Of a DNA stretch of 64,000 nt, positions 7,448 through 17,842 are shown piece after piece (the first letter of the stretch is position 1; each line of letters begins with the position of its first letter). The stretch is from Rhodococcus sovatensis (GTDB lineage: Bacteria; Actinomycetota; Actinomycetes; Mycobacteriales; Mycobacteriaceae), in contig NZ_CP147846.1 of the NCBI RefSeq assembly GCF_037327425.1, positions 2,728,001 to 2,792,000 of the forward strand, given 5' to 3'. Position numbers and translations under genes: made by a program. A model generated the notes under the pieces. That model was not told the origin of the DNA. It was given only the letters and a program-made list of their open reading frames with translations, and ran no database searches.

Positions 7448-8749
7448 CTAGGCTGTGAGCGACTTCACTCTGTCCCTCTGCGCCCTCGCCTGGCGCTTGG
7501 CTTCCTTCTTCGCGTTACGCAGCGACACCCGCGCCTCCGCGATTGCCGAACGAAGCCCGCGCCGCTTGCCCGTCAACGGATCGATACGGAGAGCATGAAC
7601 GACCGGCGCGTCCCCTGTACGGAACTTTCGCTCCGAGCTCGTCTCGGGCGCATCGTCACTCGTCGCCCGCAGCCAACTGTCCGGAAGCGACAGCTTGTGG
7701 ATAGTCCGCAACGCAAGCAGATACTGCTTCCCGAGCGAACCGGTCGTGTACGGAAGGTCGTACTTCTCGCACAGAGCGTGAACCTTCTCGGAGATCTCCT
7801 GATAGCGGTTGCTGGGGAGATCCGGGAACATGTGATGCTCGATCTGGTAGCACAAGTTGCCACTCATGAACGCCATGACTTTGCCGGCCTCGAAATTGGC
7901 ACTGCCCAGCATCTGCCGCAGGTACCACTCGGCGCGGGTCTCGGTTTCGAACTGGCCCATCGTGAACTTCTCGGCGCCGTCCGGGAAGTGTCCGCAGAAG
8001 ATGACGGCGTACGCCCACAGGTTGCGAACCAGATTGGCGGTCGCATTCGCGGTCAGCGTGCTCTTCCAAGCCGGGCCGGTGAGCGCCGGAAACAGAACGA
8101 AGTCCTTGCCGACCTGACGGCCGATCTTGCGCACGAAAGCCCGGTTGGACGGCGAATCCCAAAAACGCTTCTGCTGTTCCCCGTCCAACTCTTTCTGGGA
8201 ATCGAGGTCGTGGAGTGCGATGCCCCACTCGAACGTGGCGGCCAGCAACACATTGGCGAGCGGCTGAATGAGATTGATCGGCTTCCATGGCTCGTCGCGC
8301 GTCATTCGCAGGATGCCGAAACCGATGTCGTCGTCCATGCCGACGATGTTTGTGTAGGTGTGATGCGAATAGTTGTGGGCGCGCTTCCACTGTTCGGACG
8401 GCCCGGTCTGATCCCACTCCCAGGACACCGAGTGGATTTCCGGGTCGTTCATCCAGTCCCACTGCCCGTGCATCACATTGTGCCCGAGCTCCATGTTCTC
8501 GATGATCTTCGCAACACTCAACAGAGCCGTACCTGCGAGCCACGCCGGCCGGTACTTGCTGCCCAGCAACACGATTCGCCCACCGAGCTCGAGACACCTT
8601 TGCAGCCTGATGGTCCGCCTGATGTACGCGGCATCCTTCTCGCCGCGCGAGTCCTCGATGTCGCGGCGGACCGCATCTAGTTCACGACCGAAGGCTTCCA
8701 TGTCCTCTTCGGTCAAGTGAGCGAATTCCTTGATGTCCGTGATGGCCAT
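7448..8749 (-). CDS. Membrane fatty-acid desaturase, copy 2 (DesA3-like)
   Basis: This 433-aa paralogue of the preceding gene carries the same three His boxes (GHNVMHGQ, HNYSHHTYTN, QIEHHMFP) and a longer basic tail. Both proteins share the N-terminal pattern MAI(S/T)DIKE(Y/F)AHLT. A 73-bp stretch covering the first His box is identical at DNA level in both copies, including third codon positions. The upstream region holds two short palindromes but not the operator found before copy 1, so the two copies may respond to different signals. Two desaturases could differ in chain-length preference; that is inference. Confidence 0.92.
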   Translation of the reverse strand: MAITDIKEFAHLTEEDMEAFGRELDAVRRDIEDSRGEKDAAYIRRTIRLQRCLELGGRIVLLGSKYRPAWLAGTALLSVAKIIENMELGHNVMHGQWDWMNDPEIHSVSWEWDQTGPSEQWKRAHNYSHHTYTNIVGMDDDIGFGILRMTRDEPWKPINLIQPLANVLLAATFEWGIALHDLDSQKELDGEQQKRFWDSPSNRAFVRKIGRQVGKDFVLFPALTGPAWKSTLTANATANLVRNLWAYAVIFCGHFPDGAEKFTMGQFETETRAEWYLRQMLGSANFEAGKVMAFMSGNLCYQIEHHMFPDLPSNRYQEISEKVHALCEKYDLPYTTGSLGKQYLLALRTIHKLSLPDSWLRATSDDAPETSSERKFRTGDAPVVHALRIDPLTGKRRGLRSAIAEARVSLRNAKKEAKRQARAQRDRVKSLTA

Positions 8750-8823
8750 CGTGGTCCTCCGAAAGTCATGGGCGCCAGCCCGACGTACTTATTCGCGACA
8801 ATCCGCCATTGCCAAGGGTAACC

Positions 8824-8841
8824 GAACTTTCATAGAAGTTC
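8824..8841. repeat. Inverted repeat upstream of desaturase 2
   Basis: GAACTT (8824-8829) and AAGTTC (8836-8841) are separated by 6 nt, about 75-90 bp before the desaturase 2 start. It could be an operator half-site pair; the evidence is only the symmetry and position. Confidence 0.4.
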
Positions 8842-8860
8842 GTGTGTGTCCACTCCGTGC

Positions 8861-8876
8861 GCGAACCGCGGTTCGA
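8861..8876. promoter_or_regulatory. LexA-like palindrome upstream of desaturase 2
   Basis: GCGAAC-CGCG-GTTCGA matches 11 of 12 arm positions of the actinobacterial SOS box TCGAAC-N4-GTTCGA. The central four bases do not fit the usual purine-NN-pyrimidine centre. It lies about 112-127 bp before the desaturase 2 start. It may be a true LexA site or an unrelated 14-bp palindrome. Confidence 0.3.
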
Positions 8877-8914
8877 TCCGCTCCAGTCCGAGCAGTTATA
8901 CCCGCCCCGGGCCG

Positions 8915-10042
8915 CTACAACTCCAGAGTGCAATCGCCGGCCGCGGCCGATATGCACGTCTGAATACGATCGCCTTCGCCGTGTTCCTTGCCGGATCGTA
9001 GATCGATAACATGCCCCGCAGTCAGCGGTACTACACATGTCTGGCAAATTCCCATTCGACATCCGAAGGGCATCTGGACGCCGAGGTTTTCACCCGCTTC
9101 CAGCAGGCTGGTGGCGCCGTCCACGTCCACCGACCGATCCGATTTCGAGAACGTCACCTTTCCGCCCTTACCGGACGTATCCGCGCGAGCGATCTCGAAT
9201 CGTTCGAGGTGCAATTTGTCGTCGATGCCCTCGTGCTTCCATACCCGTTCGATCTCCTCGAGCAGTGCAGACGGGCCGCAGGCCCACGTCTCTCGCTCTC
9301 GCCAATCGGGATAGAACTTGTCGAGTGACGCCAAGGCGAACTTGCCGTCCGATCGAGTCAACTGAACATGGGACGTGAACTGTGGATGCCCTTCGGCGAT
9401 GGCGGTCAGTTCGTCGCCGAACATGAGTTCGTCCTCGGTCGGAGCCGAGTGGATGTGCACCGTATCGGGCATGTCGCCGTGCCGATCCAGCGTGCGCAAC
9501 ATCGAGATGATGGGAGTGATTCCGCTGCCCGCGGTGATGAAGAGAATTTTCTCCGGCGGCGGCGTGGGAAGCGCGAAGTTACCCTTCGGCGCAGCAAGCC
9601 GGACGATAGTGCCCTGGGGAACTCCGCCGACCAGGTGGCTGGACAGGAAACCCTCCGGCATCGCCTTGACGGTGATGGAGATCAGCTTCTCGTCCCAGTT
9701 CGGTGCCGACGTCAGGGAGTAGGAACGCCAGTGCCAGCGGCCACCGAGATGCAGACCGATTCCGATGTACTGACCCGGCTGGTAGTCGAAGTTGAAACCC
9801 CACCCCGGCTGTATCACCAGGGTCACCGCGGTCGCGGTCTCCTTCTTCACGTCGACAACGCGGCCTCGCAACTCGCGCGCTGACCACAGAGGATTGGCTA
9901 GATGCAGATAGTCGTCGGGAAGTAGCGGCGTGGTGATTCTGGTGATCGCACCACGCAACATGTTCAGCCTGGGACGCTTGGGCGCGGATACGTTCGCGGC
10001 CGGGGCCTCCAACCACCTCTTGAGATCCATCGGAAAGTTCAT
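8915..10042 (-). CDS. Ferredoxin reductase partner of the desaturases (Rv3230c-like)
   Basis: This 375-aa flavin and iron-sulfur electron-transfer protein passes electrons from NAD(P)H to the di-iron desaturases. The FAD-binding RSYSLTSAP and nucleotide-binding ITAGSGITPIISML regions form the reductase part. The C-terminal plant-type [2Fe-2S] domain has CRMGICQTC plus a later QTC. Fused reductase-ferredoxins of this kind (Rv3230c) are known to support DesA3. The ATG at 10042 is chosen over one at 10060 because it puts the upstream operator at the same distance as for desaturase 1. It is the first gene of this minus-strand desaturation module. Confidence 0.92.
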   Translation of the reverse strand: MNFPMDLKRWLEAPAANVSAPKRPRLNMLRGAITRITTPLLPDDYLHLANPLWSARELRGRVVDVKKETATAVTLVIQPGWGFNFDYQPGQYIGIGLHLGGRWHWRSYSLTSAPNWDEKLISITVKAMPEGFLSSHLVGGVPQGTIVRLAAPKGNFALPTPPPEKILFITAGSGITPIISMLRTLDRHGDMPDTVHIHSAPTEDELMFGDELTAIAEGHPQFTSHVQLTRSDGKFALASLDKFYPDWRERETWACGPSALLEEIERVWKHEGIDDKLHLERFEIARADTSGKGGKVTFSKSDRSVDVDGATSLLEAGENLGVQMPFGCRMGICQTCVVPLTAGHVIDLRSGKEHGEGDRIQTCISAAAGDCTLEL

Positions 10043-10105
10043 ACCCCTCGCTCGAGACACACCGACATTCGACTCGTCGGACCTCCTGCAATCAGGCCCG
10101 AACTC

Positions 10106-10129
10106 AAGGTTACGCTACCGTAGGTTACC
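10106..10129. promoter_or_regulatory. Second copy of the desaturase operator, before the reductase
   Basis: Read on the minus strand, GTAACCTACGGT-A-GCGTA matches 17 of 18 consecutive positions of the site before desaturase 1. The outer part of one half-site has decayed. Its centre is about 75 bp before the reductase start, matching the 76 bp at desaturase 1, which supports shared control. Confidence 0.6.
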
Positions 10130-10144
10130 GGGTGGTTCGACGGA

Positions 10145-10690
10145 CTACAAGAACTCGAGCAGGAACGGTAGTTCCTGCGTGGCGTACCACGCAAGACTGT
10201 GATCCTCCGCGTCCCCCAGCACGAACTCTGCGTCGGGATCGCCCATATCCGCCGCGTCGACCACCGCGACGGCCTTCTCGACCGCCGATTCCGCACCCTC
10301 GAGATCGACGTGCACGGACGCGACCTCGCTCATGAGCAACGGATTTTTCAGCCGCACCACGGCATCGTCGAGATCGGGCCGCAGTGTCGGATCCTCGACG
10401 TCGGCCGCGATCACCGCACGGCGGAACACGACAGCTCCGTCGACGACCCCGTCCTGCTCGTCCTCCAGCCCCGCGGCCACCAGCCGCAGCGAGGCTCTGG
10501 ACGCCTCGTTCATCGCGACCTCTGCGAGTTCCTCGTCGTCTCCCGACGAGTAGGACTCGCGCAGAGTGGGCGTGACGGCGAAAGCTGTTCGGCTGACCGG
10601 GTGAAATTCACCATCGGCAACCAACGTCCGCAACATGGCGACCGTCGCCGGAACATACACCCTCACTGGTACCTCATACTCTCGAATCAT
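10145..10690 (-). CDS. Conserved actinobacterial protein (Rv3231c/DUF6912-like)
   Basis: This protein of about 181 aa has no recognised catalytic motif. It opens with REYEVPVRVYVPATVAML and is otherwise Ala-, Glu- and Asp-rich, with no membrane segment. By position and character it corresponds to Rv3231c, a conserved protein of unknown function; the DUF6912 label is from memory. The ATG at 10690 overlaps the end of the acyltransferase gene by 17 bp, so both are likely translated from one message. In mycobacteria a polyphosphate kinase 2 gene (Rv3232c) sits between the two; it is absent here. Confidence 0.7.
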   Translation of the reverse strand: MIREYEVPVRVYVPATVAMLRTLVADGEFHPVSRTAFAVTPTLRESYSSGDDEELAEVAMNEASRASLRLVAAGLEDEQDGVVDGAVVFRRAVIAADVEDPTLRPDLDDAVVRLKNPLLMSEVASVHVDLEGAESAVEKAVAVVDAADMGDPDAEFVLGDAEDHSLAWYATQELPFLLEFL

Positions 10691-12146
10691 TGCTGGCGTC
10701 GACGAGCTCCTCGAGTGCCTCGAACAACAAGGCAGTGATGACGTCGACATCAGGCATCGCACCGCGATCGGCGTTGAGACCGAAGCACACGAAACCGTCG
10801 TAGGACGTCAGACCGATGCTGAGAGCCTGATTCTCGAAGAGCGGCGACACGGGAAACATCTCCAACATACGTGCGCCGCCGACATACAGCGGAAACTGCG
10901 GGCCGGGCGCGTTGGTGATTATCAGGTTGAACAATCGTTGCGAGAGCCTGCTCCCGGCCCGCGCACCCATCGCATGCAGGCTCGCAGGCGCGAAACCCGA
11001 AATCCGCATCAGAGTGTGTGCGGTGACACCCGGAGACTGTTTCGCGTGCGCCTCGGTTGCATGGGCGATGTGCGACAACCGCACCACCGCATTGAGCTCC
11101 CCGACGGGCAAGTCGATGAGGAACGACGAGACTTCGCTTGCCTGCGAACCATCCGTGTCCTGTTCCGCGCCGGTCTCGTGGTCTCCCGTGATCCTGTCGG
11201 TGTACTCGTCGTACCCGGCCCGCTGGTCGGACACGTACACCGACATGGGCACCATCGCGCGAACCGTCGACGACGCGGTCACCGGCTCGCCTCGCGACAA
11301 CAACCAGTTCCTGAGGGCACCGGTCACCACGGCGAGAACCACGTCGTTGATCGAGCACTCGAATCGGGTGTGGATCTTGCGGTAGTCGGCCAGTTCGGTC
11401 TTGGCTACGGCGAAGCGTCGATTTCTCGAAATCGGCGCGTTCAATGGGCTCGCCGGTGCCACCTGCGCGGCTGTGCGCACCGCGGAGAGCACCTTGCCCG
11501 CCGCGCCGAGTGCGCCCCCGGCTATGCCCGCAGCGCCCTTCGCGGCCCCGCGCAGAACCTCGAGCCCCTCGCTCGGAGACGCGATCAATTCCGTGATCGC
11601 GTCGAACACGAGAGCCGATTCCTTCGGCTCGCGCGCGGGCATCCAGAGTTCCTCGGCCATCGCCGGCGGGCTCTTGCTTGCGTCGAGGATCACCTGACCG
11701 ATCTCCAACGACTTCTCGCCGTCGACGAGTGCAGAATGCGATTTGGTGAAGATCGCGAATCGATTCTTGCTCAGGCCCTCGACGAGATACATCTCCCACA
11801 GCGGACGGGTTCGATCCAACGGCCTCGACGTGAGGCGAGCGACGAGGTCGTGGAGTTGCTCGTCCGAGCCTGGCTTCGGGAGGGCAGATCTCCTGATGTG
11901 GTACGTGATGTCGAAGTCCGAGTCGTCGACCCACACTGGACGCGCGAGCCCGAACGCCAGTTCGCGAACCTTCTGGCGGTATCGCGGAACCAGTACGAGT
12001 CGTTGCTCGACGAGCGACAGCAGACTTTCGTAGCTGAAGCCATTGCGGGGAGTACGGAAGACCGCCAAGGATCCGAGATGCATCGGCGTACTGCTGGCCT
12101 CGAGAAAGTAGAACGACGCATCCTGCGTTGTCAGCCTGTTCGCCAT
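10674..12146 (-). CDS. Wax ester synthase/diacylglycerol acyltransferase-like protein (Tgs3-like)
   Basis: This protein of about 490 aa has the WS/DGAT layout. The N-terminus begins LTTQDASFYFLEAS, PLWEMYLVEGL lies near residue 115, and there is a C-terminal DUF1298-type region (ITNAPGPQFPLYVGGARM, then LSIGLTSYDGFVCFGLNAD). The family makes storage wax esters or triacylglycerol from acyl-CoA. The usual HHxxxDG active site reads SHSALVDG: the catalytic second His (137) and the Asp-Gly are kept, but the first His is Ser, as I recall for M. tuberculosis Rv3234c (Tgs3). A GTG at 12179 would add 11 residues; ATG 12146 starts the conserved part. Confidence 0.87.
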   Translation of the reverse strand: MANRLTTQDASFYFLEASSTPMHLGSLAVFRTPRNGFSYESLLSLVEQRLVLVPRYRQKVRELAFGLARPVWVDDSDFDITYHIRRSALPKPGSDEQLHDLVARLTSRPLDRTRPLWEMYLVEGLSKNRFAIFTKSHSALVDGEKSLEIGQVILDASKSPPAMAEELWMPAREPKESALVFDAITELIASPSEGLEVLRGAAKGAAGIAGGALGAAGKVLSAVRTAAQVAPASPLNAPISRNRRFAVAKTELADYRKIHTRFECSINDVVLAVVTGALRNWLLSRGEPVTASSTVRAMVPMSVYVSDQRAGYDEYTDRITGDHETGAEQDTDGSQASEVSSFLIDLPVGELNAVVRLSHIAHATEAHAKQSPGVTAHTLMRISGFAPASLHAMGARAGSRLSQRLFNLIITNAPGPQFPLYVGGARMLEMFPVSPLFENQALSIGLTSYDGFVCFGLNADRGAMPDVDVITALLFEALEELVDASNDSRV

Positions 12147-12357
12147 CGCGTGTACCGGTTCCCCGCTCTTCCTAGCCACACCTGTTCGAAGTGCCTCGGC
12201 CCGAGACCACCCGTCGTCCCTTCGAACCTAGACGAACCGAAACGCTACAGCCATTCGAGGTGGATCCGATGGAACCGCGCGACGCTCGGCACCGTCTTAT
12301 TTCCAAAGAGGCTCGGTCTGCGCGCCGAGACCCAAGCACGAGATCGAGGAGGAACGG

Positions 12358-12990
12358 GTGGATACGGGCAACGAACCGGTTCGACACGCCTTCCTCGCAC
12401 GCGCGCCGTCCTTCGAACCGCCGATCGACAGCGACTGTGCCCACCGAGCACGTGCGTGCGGACCGGCGAATCGGTCCACACCGCCCGGAGGACTCGACCG
12501 TCGCAGTAGACCCTTTCCGCGAAGCGTCGGACTTCATCCCGGCTCTGACACCCACACGCTCGACTCCCACACGCCCCACAACCACCCGGACACGAGCCGG
12601 CACCGACCGACGGGAGGCAACGGCGACTCGTCGGAGCAGTTCCCCTTGGCCGACGCTCGACGAGGCGCGGAACAGGCCTTCCGACTTCTACTGGAAGTGC
12701 TCGACCGTCGTCGACCGGCCGAGCACATGGACAAGCTGTTCACCCCCGGCGTCGTCGAGTCGGTCAAGACCATCGTCCGCACGCGGCCGCCGGGGCTACG
12801 ACTCGGCACAGCGTCGCTTCGGCAAGTGCATGTGAGCAGAGCAGCACCCAACGCGGCCGAGGTGTTCGCCACCTACAACCGTGGCCAACGGGTGTTCGCC
12901 GTGGCCGCCCGTCTCGAACTACGAACGGCCGCTCGACAAACGGCCGCCAGACGAACGACCTGGACGGTCACGTCCCTGCGGGTGGTGTGA
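12358..12990 (+). CDS. Rv3235 family protein
   Basis: This 210-aa protein has a low-complexity Arg/Pro/His-rich first half and a conserved second half (about 98-210), from ADARRGAEQAFRLLLEVLD through QRVFAVAARLEL to the C-terminal TWTVTSLRVV. It corresponds by position (next to secA2/secA-like genes) and sequence type to Rv3235, whose function is unknown. The GTG start is well supported by GAGGAGG 5 nt upstream. It runs opposite to its neighbours and ends 7 bp from the secA stop. Similar small folds accompany SecA in other actinomycetes, so an accessory role in secretion is possible but unproven. Confidence 0.72.
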   Translation: MDTGNEPVRHAFLARAPSFEPPIDSDCAHRARACGPANRSTPPGGLDRRSRPFPRSVGLHPGSDTHTLDSHTPHNHPDTSRHRPTGGNGDSSEQFPLADARRGAEQAFRLLLEVLDRRRPAEHMDKLFTPGVVESVKTIVRTRPPGLRLGTASLRQVHVSRAAPNAAEVFATYNRGQRVFAVAARLELRTAARQTAARRTTWTVTSLRVV

Positions 12991-12996
12991 GTAGCG

Positions 12997-15906
<2,910 letters not shown>

Positions 15907-16101
15907 GGGCTTTTTCGTCCTCGATCCTCGGTTTACGGAAAACAGGTCACAGTTGACTTTCACAGCAGGTCGCCGGGCAACGCCTGACGCCGATGGCGCC
16001 AGGAGCCGACCCGACGCGTCCATGGTAGGCGTTGCTGCCCGACGCGTAGTAAGCCCACCACGTCACTGGCGGGTTGCATCGCAGGCTCCACTGCCACGAA
16101 G

Positions 16102-16137
16102 GCGGGCCCGACCTGGTGTTTTCCAAGTCGGGCCCGC
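16102..16137. terminator. Hairpin terminator downstream of hpf
   Basis: An 11-bp GC-rich stem, GCGGGCCCGAC (16102-16112) and GTCGGGCCCGC (16127-16137), can be extended inside the loop by TGG/CCA. It lies between hpf and secA, both on the minus strand, and most likely ends the hpf transcript. Confidence 0.7.
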
Positions 16138-16184
16138 TTCGATGTGGGGTGCCGGTCTGTGGCCGACGGAACGTTCGACGACTG

Positions 16185-16853
16185 TCAGGTCAGTCTGATC
16201 AGTCCGTAGTCGAACGCGTGCCGCCGGTACACGACCGACGGTCGGTCACTGGCAGCGTCGTGGAAGAGGAAGAAATCGTGGCCGACGAGCTCCATCTCGT
16301 ACAAGGCATCGTCGACGCTCATCGGCGCTCCGGAGTGGACCTTGGTACGGACGATCTGGCCGGGGCCCTTCGGTTCGTCTTCGAACGCGTCGAGCTTCGT
16401 GTCGGGATCGAGCGCAAGACTGTCGTCCTCGGCAAGTTCTGCGGTTGCCTCAGCGACGGACACCGGCGTCTTTTCGCCGTAGTGGACTTTGCGCCTGTCT
16501 TTGGTTCGCCGCAGCCTGCTCTCCAACTTGGAGGTCACGGACTCGAGCGCCGCGTAGAAGCTGTCGGCAGTGGCCTCGGCGCGAACCACCGGGCCTTTGC
16601 CTTTGGCCGTGATCTCGACGCGCTGACATGCCTTGGCTTGTCGGCGATTTCGTTCATGCTGGAGTTCGACGTCGAACAGGTAGATGGAAGGGTCGAATCG
16701 TTCGAGCCTGGCGAGTTTCTCGGATACGTATACCCGGAAATGGTCTGGGATCTCGACATTGCGGCCTTTGACCACTACGTCGGCGTGGGTCTCGCTGGAC
16801 TCGTCCGAGGGTTTGTCGTCGAAGAAAACCGAAGCTTGTGAAGGGGTCGTCAC
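16185..16853 (-). CDS. hpf: Ribosome hibernation-promoting factor, long form
   Basis: This 222-aa two-domain protein binds the 30S decoding region and dimerises ribosomes in stationary phase. The N-terminal S30AE/YfiA domain (about 20-125) contains VVVKGRNVEIPDHFRVYVSEKL and ELQHERNRR. An acidic linker leads to the C-terminal dimerisation domain ending VGHDFFLFHDAASDRPSVVYRRHAFDYGLI. The GTG at 16853 is preceded by GGGAGGT at about 5 nt; the longer open frame upstream is not conserved. It lies upstream of secA on the same strand, separated by a terminator-like hairpin, as in Rv3241c. Confidence 0.94.
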   Translation of the reverse strand: MTTPSQASVFFDDKPSDESSETHADVVVKGRNVEIPDHFRVYVSEKLARLERFDPSIYLFDVELQHERNRRQAKACQRVEITAKGKGPVVRAEATADSFYAALESVTSKLESRLRRTKDRRKVHYGEKTPVSVAEATAELAEDDSLALDPDTKLDAFEDEPKGPGQIVRTKVHSGAPMSVDDALYEMELVGHDFFLFHDAASDRPSVVYRRHAFDYGLIRLT

Positions 16854-17084
16854 GCGTACCTCCCGAGATATCGGCCACGCCGCCGGTGCGACGTGGCAAG
16901 TGCTCATGCCAGGTGGGGAACCAACCGGCATCACGTTCAGCCGCATCACCTCCACGTACGAGAAGTCGCACCGCGGCAGTCACATCCTTACTGCACCGGT
17001 CGTATTCGCGACGTTAGTCTGTCATCCGCTCGTCTGCCACTGTTCACACCGAATTGGCAGCATTGCGCGTCGCGGATCCCTCGG
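16854..17084. other. Intergenic region between hpf and comF
   Basis: About 230 bp without a convincing gene. It must hold the hpf promoter on the minus strand. I see no strong repeat or RNA structure in it. Confidence 0.5.
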
Positions 17085-17795
17085 TCACACCGCGGCGATC
17101 ACCACGACACCGTCCACTCGAATCCCGAATTCGGCGAGCACACAGACAGATTCGCTTGCAGTAGCGCCAGTGGTCAACACGTCGTCCACAAGCAGAACCG
17201 TGGGATCCGACACGGCCGACACCGCGCCGACATTCTCGCGGGGCGGCCACCGGCGACGGGAAGGGCCCCGGAACTCGATGTGCCCGGCGACGTTTTCTGC
17301 GCGCGCCGCCGCCCCGAGCCCGACGGAATCACGCACTCCCCTACCCATCCGCAGCACCGACGGTACCGACACGGTTTCCGGCCACAGCGACTCGGCGGCG
17401 GCCGACGCGAATCGTCGAACCGGATCGCCCCCGCGGCTTCGAGCCGCACGGTCTCGGGTGGGCGCAGGCACCAGCACGAGCCGCCCGAGTTCCGGTGGAT
17501 CGATGTGCCCGAGAACGCGCAAAGTGCGGATCGCGCCGGCAAGTGCGACACCGAGCGGGCGCGCCAGGTCATGGCGATTGCGCTCCTTGAGCGCGAGGAC
17601 CGCACCTCGACGCGGCCCCGAGTACGGCCCGAGGGCCCAGCAGGGGACCCCTGGATCCACCCGCGGACGCAGCGACGTCGGGTCACGGCCGAGTTCGTCG
17701 TCGCAGCGGGCACACCACGACGTGCCCGGAACGTCGCAGCCGCCGCACTCCCGCGGCAACGCGAGGTCCAATATCCCCGCCAGCAGACCAGCCAT
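17085..17795 (-). CDS. ComF family phosphoribosyltransferase-like protein
   Basis: This 236-aa protein has an N-terminal zinc ribbon (Cys17, Cys20, Cys28, Cys31) followed by a type I phosphoribosyltransferase fold with the PRPP loop VLLVDDVLTTGATASE near residue 210. ComF proteins are linked to DNA uptake in competent bacteria; in actinomycetes (Rv3242c) the role is unclear and no other competence genes are nearby. It follows lpqB by 47 bp on the same strand and may be read through from the mtrAB-lpqB operon. Confidence 0.88.
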   Translation of the reverse strand: MAGLLAGILDLALPRECGGCDVPGTSWCARCDDELGRDPTSLRPRVDPGVPCWALGPYSGPRRGAVLALKERNRHDLARPLGVALAGAIRTLRVLGHIDPPELGRLVLVPAPTRDRAARSRGGDPVRRFASAAAESLWPETVSVPSVLRMGRGVRDSVGLGAAARAENVAGHIEFRGPSRRRWPPRENVGAVSAVSDPTVLLVDDVLTTGATASESVCVLAEFGIRVDGVVVIAAV

Positions 17796-17842
17796 GGTCA
17801 GGAAGTATCGATCACAGGTCCGACACGAACACCAGGGACGTC

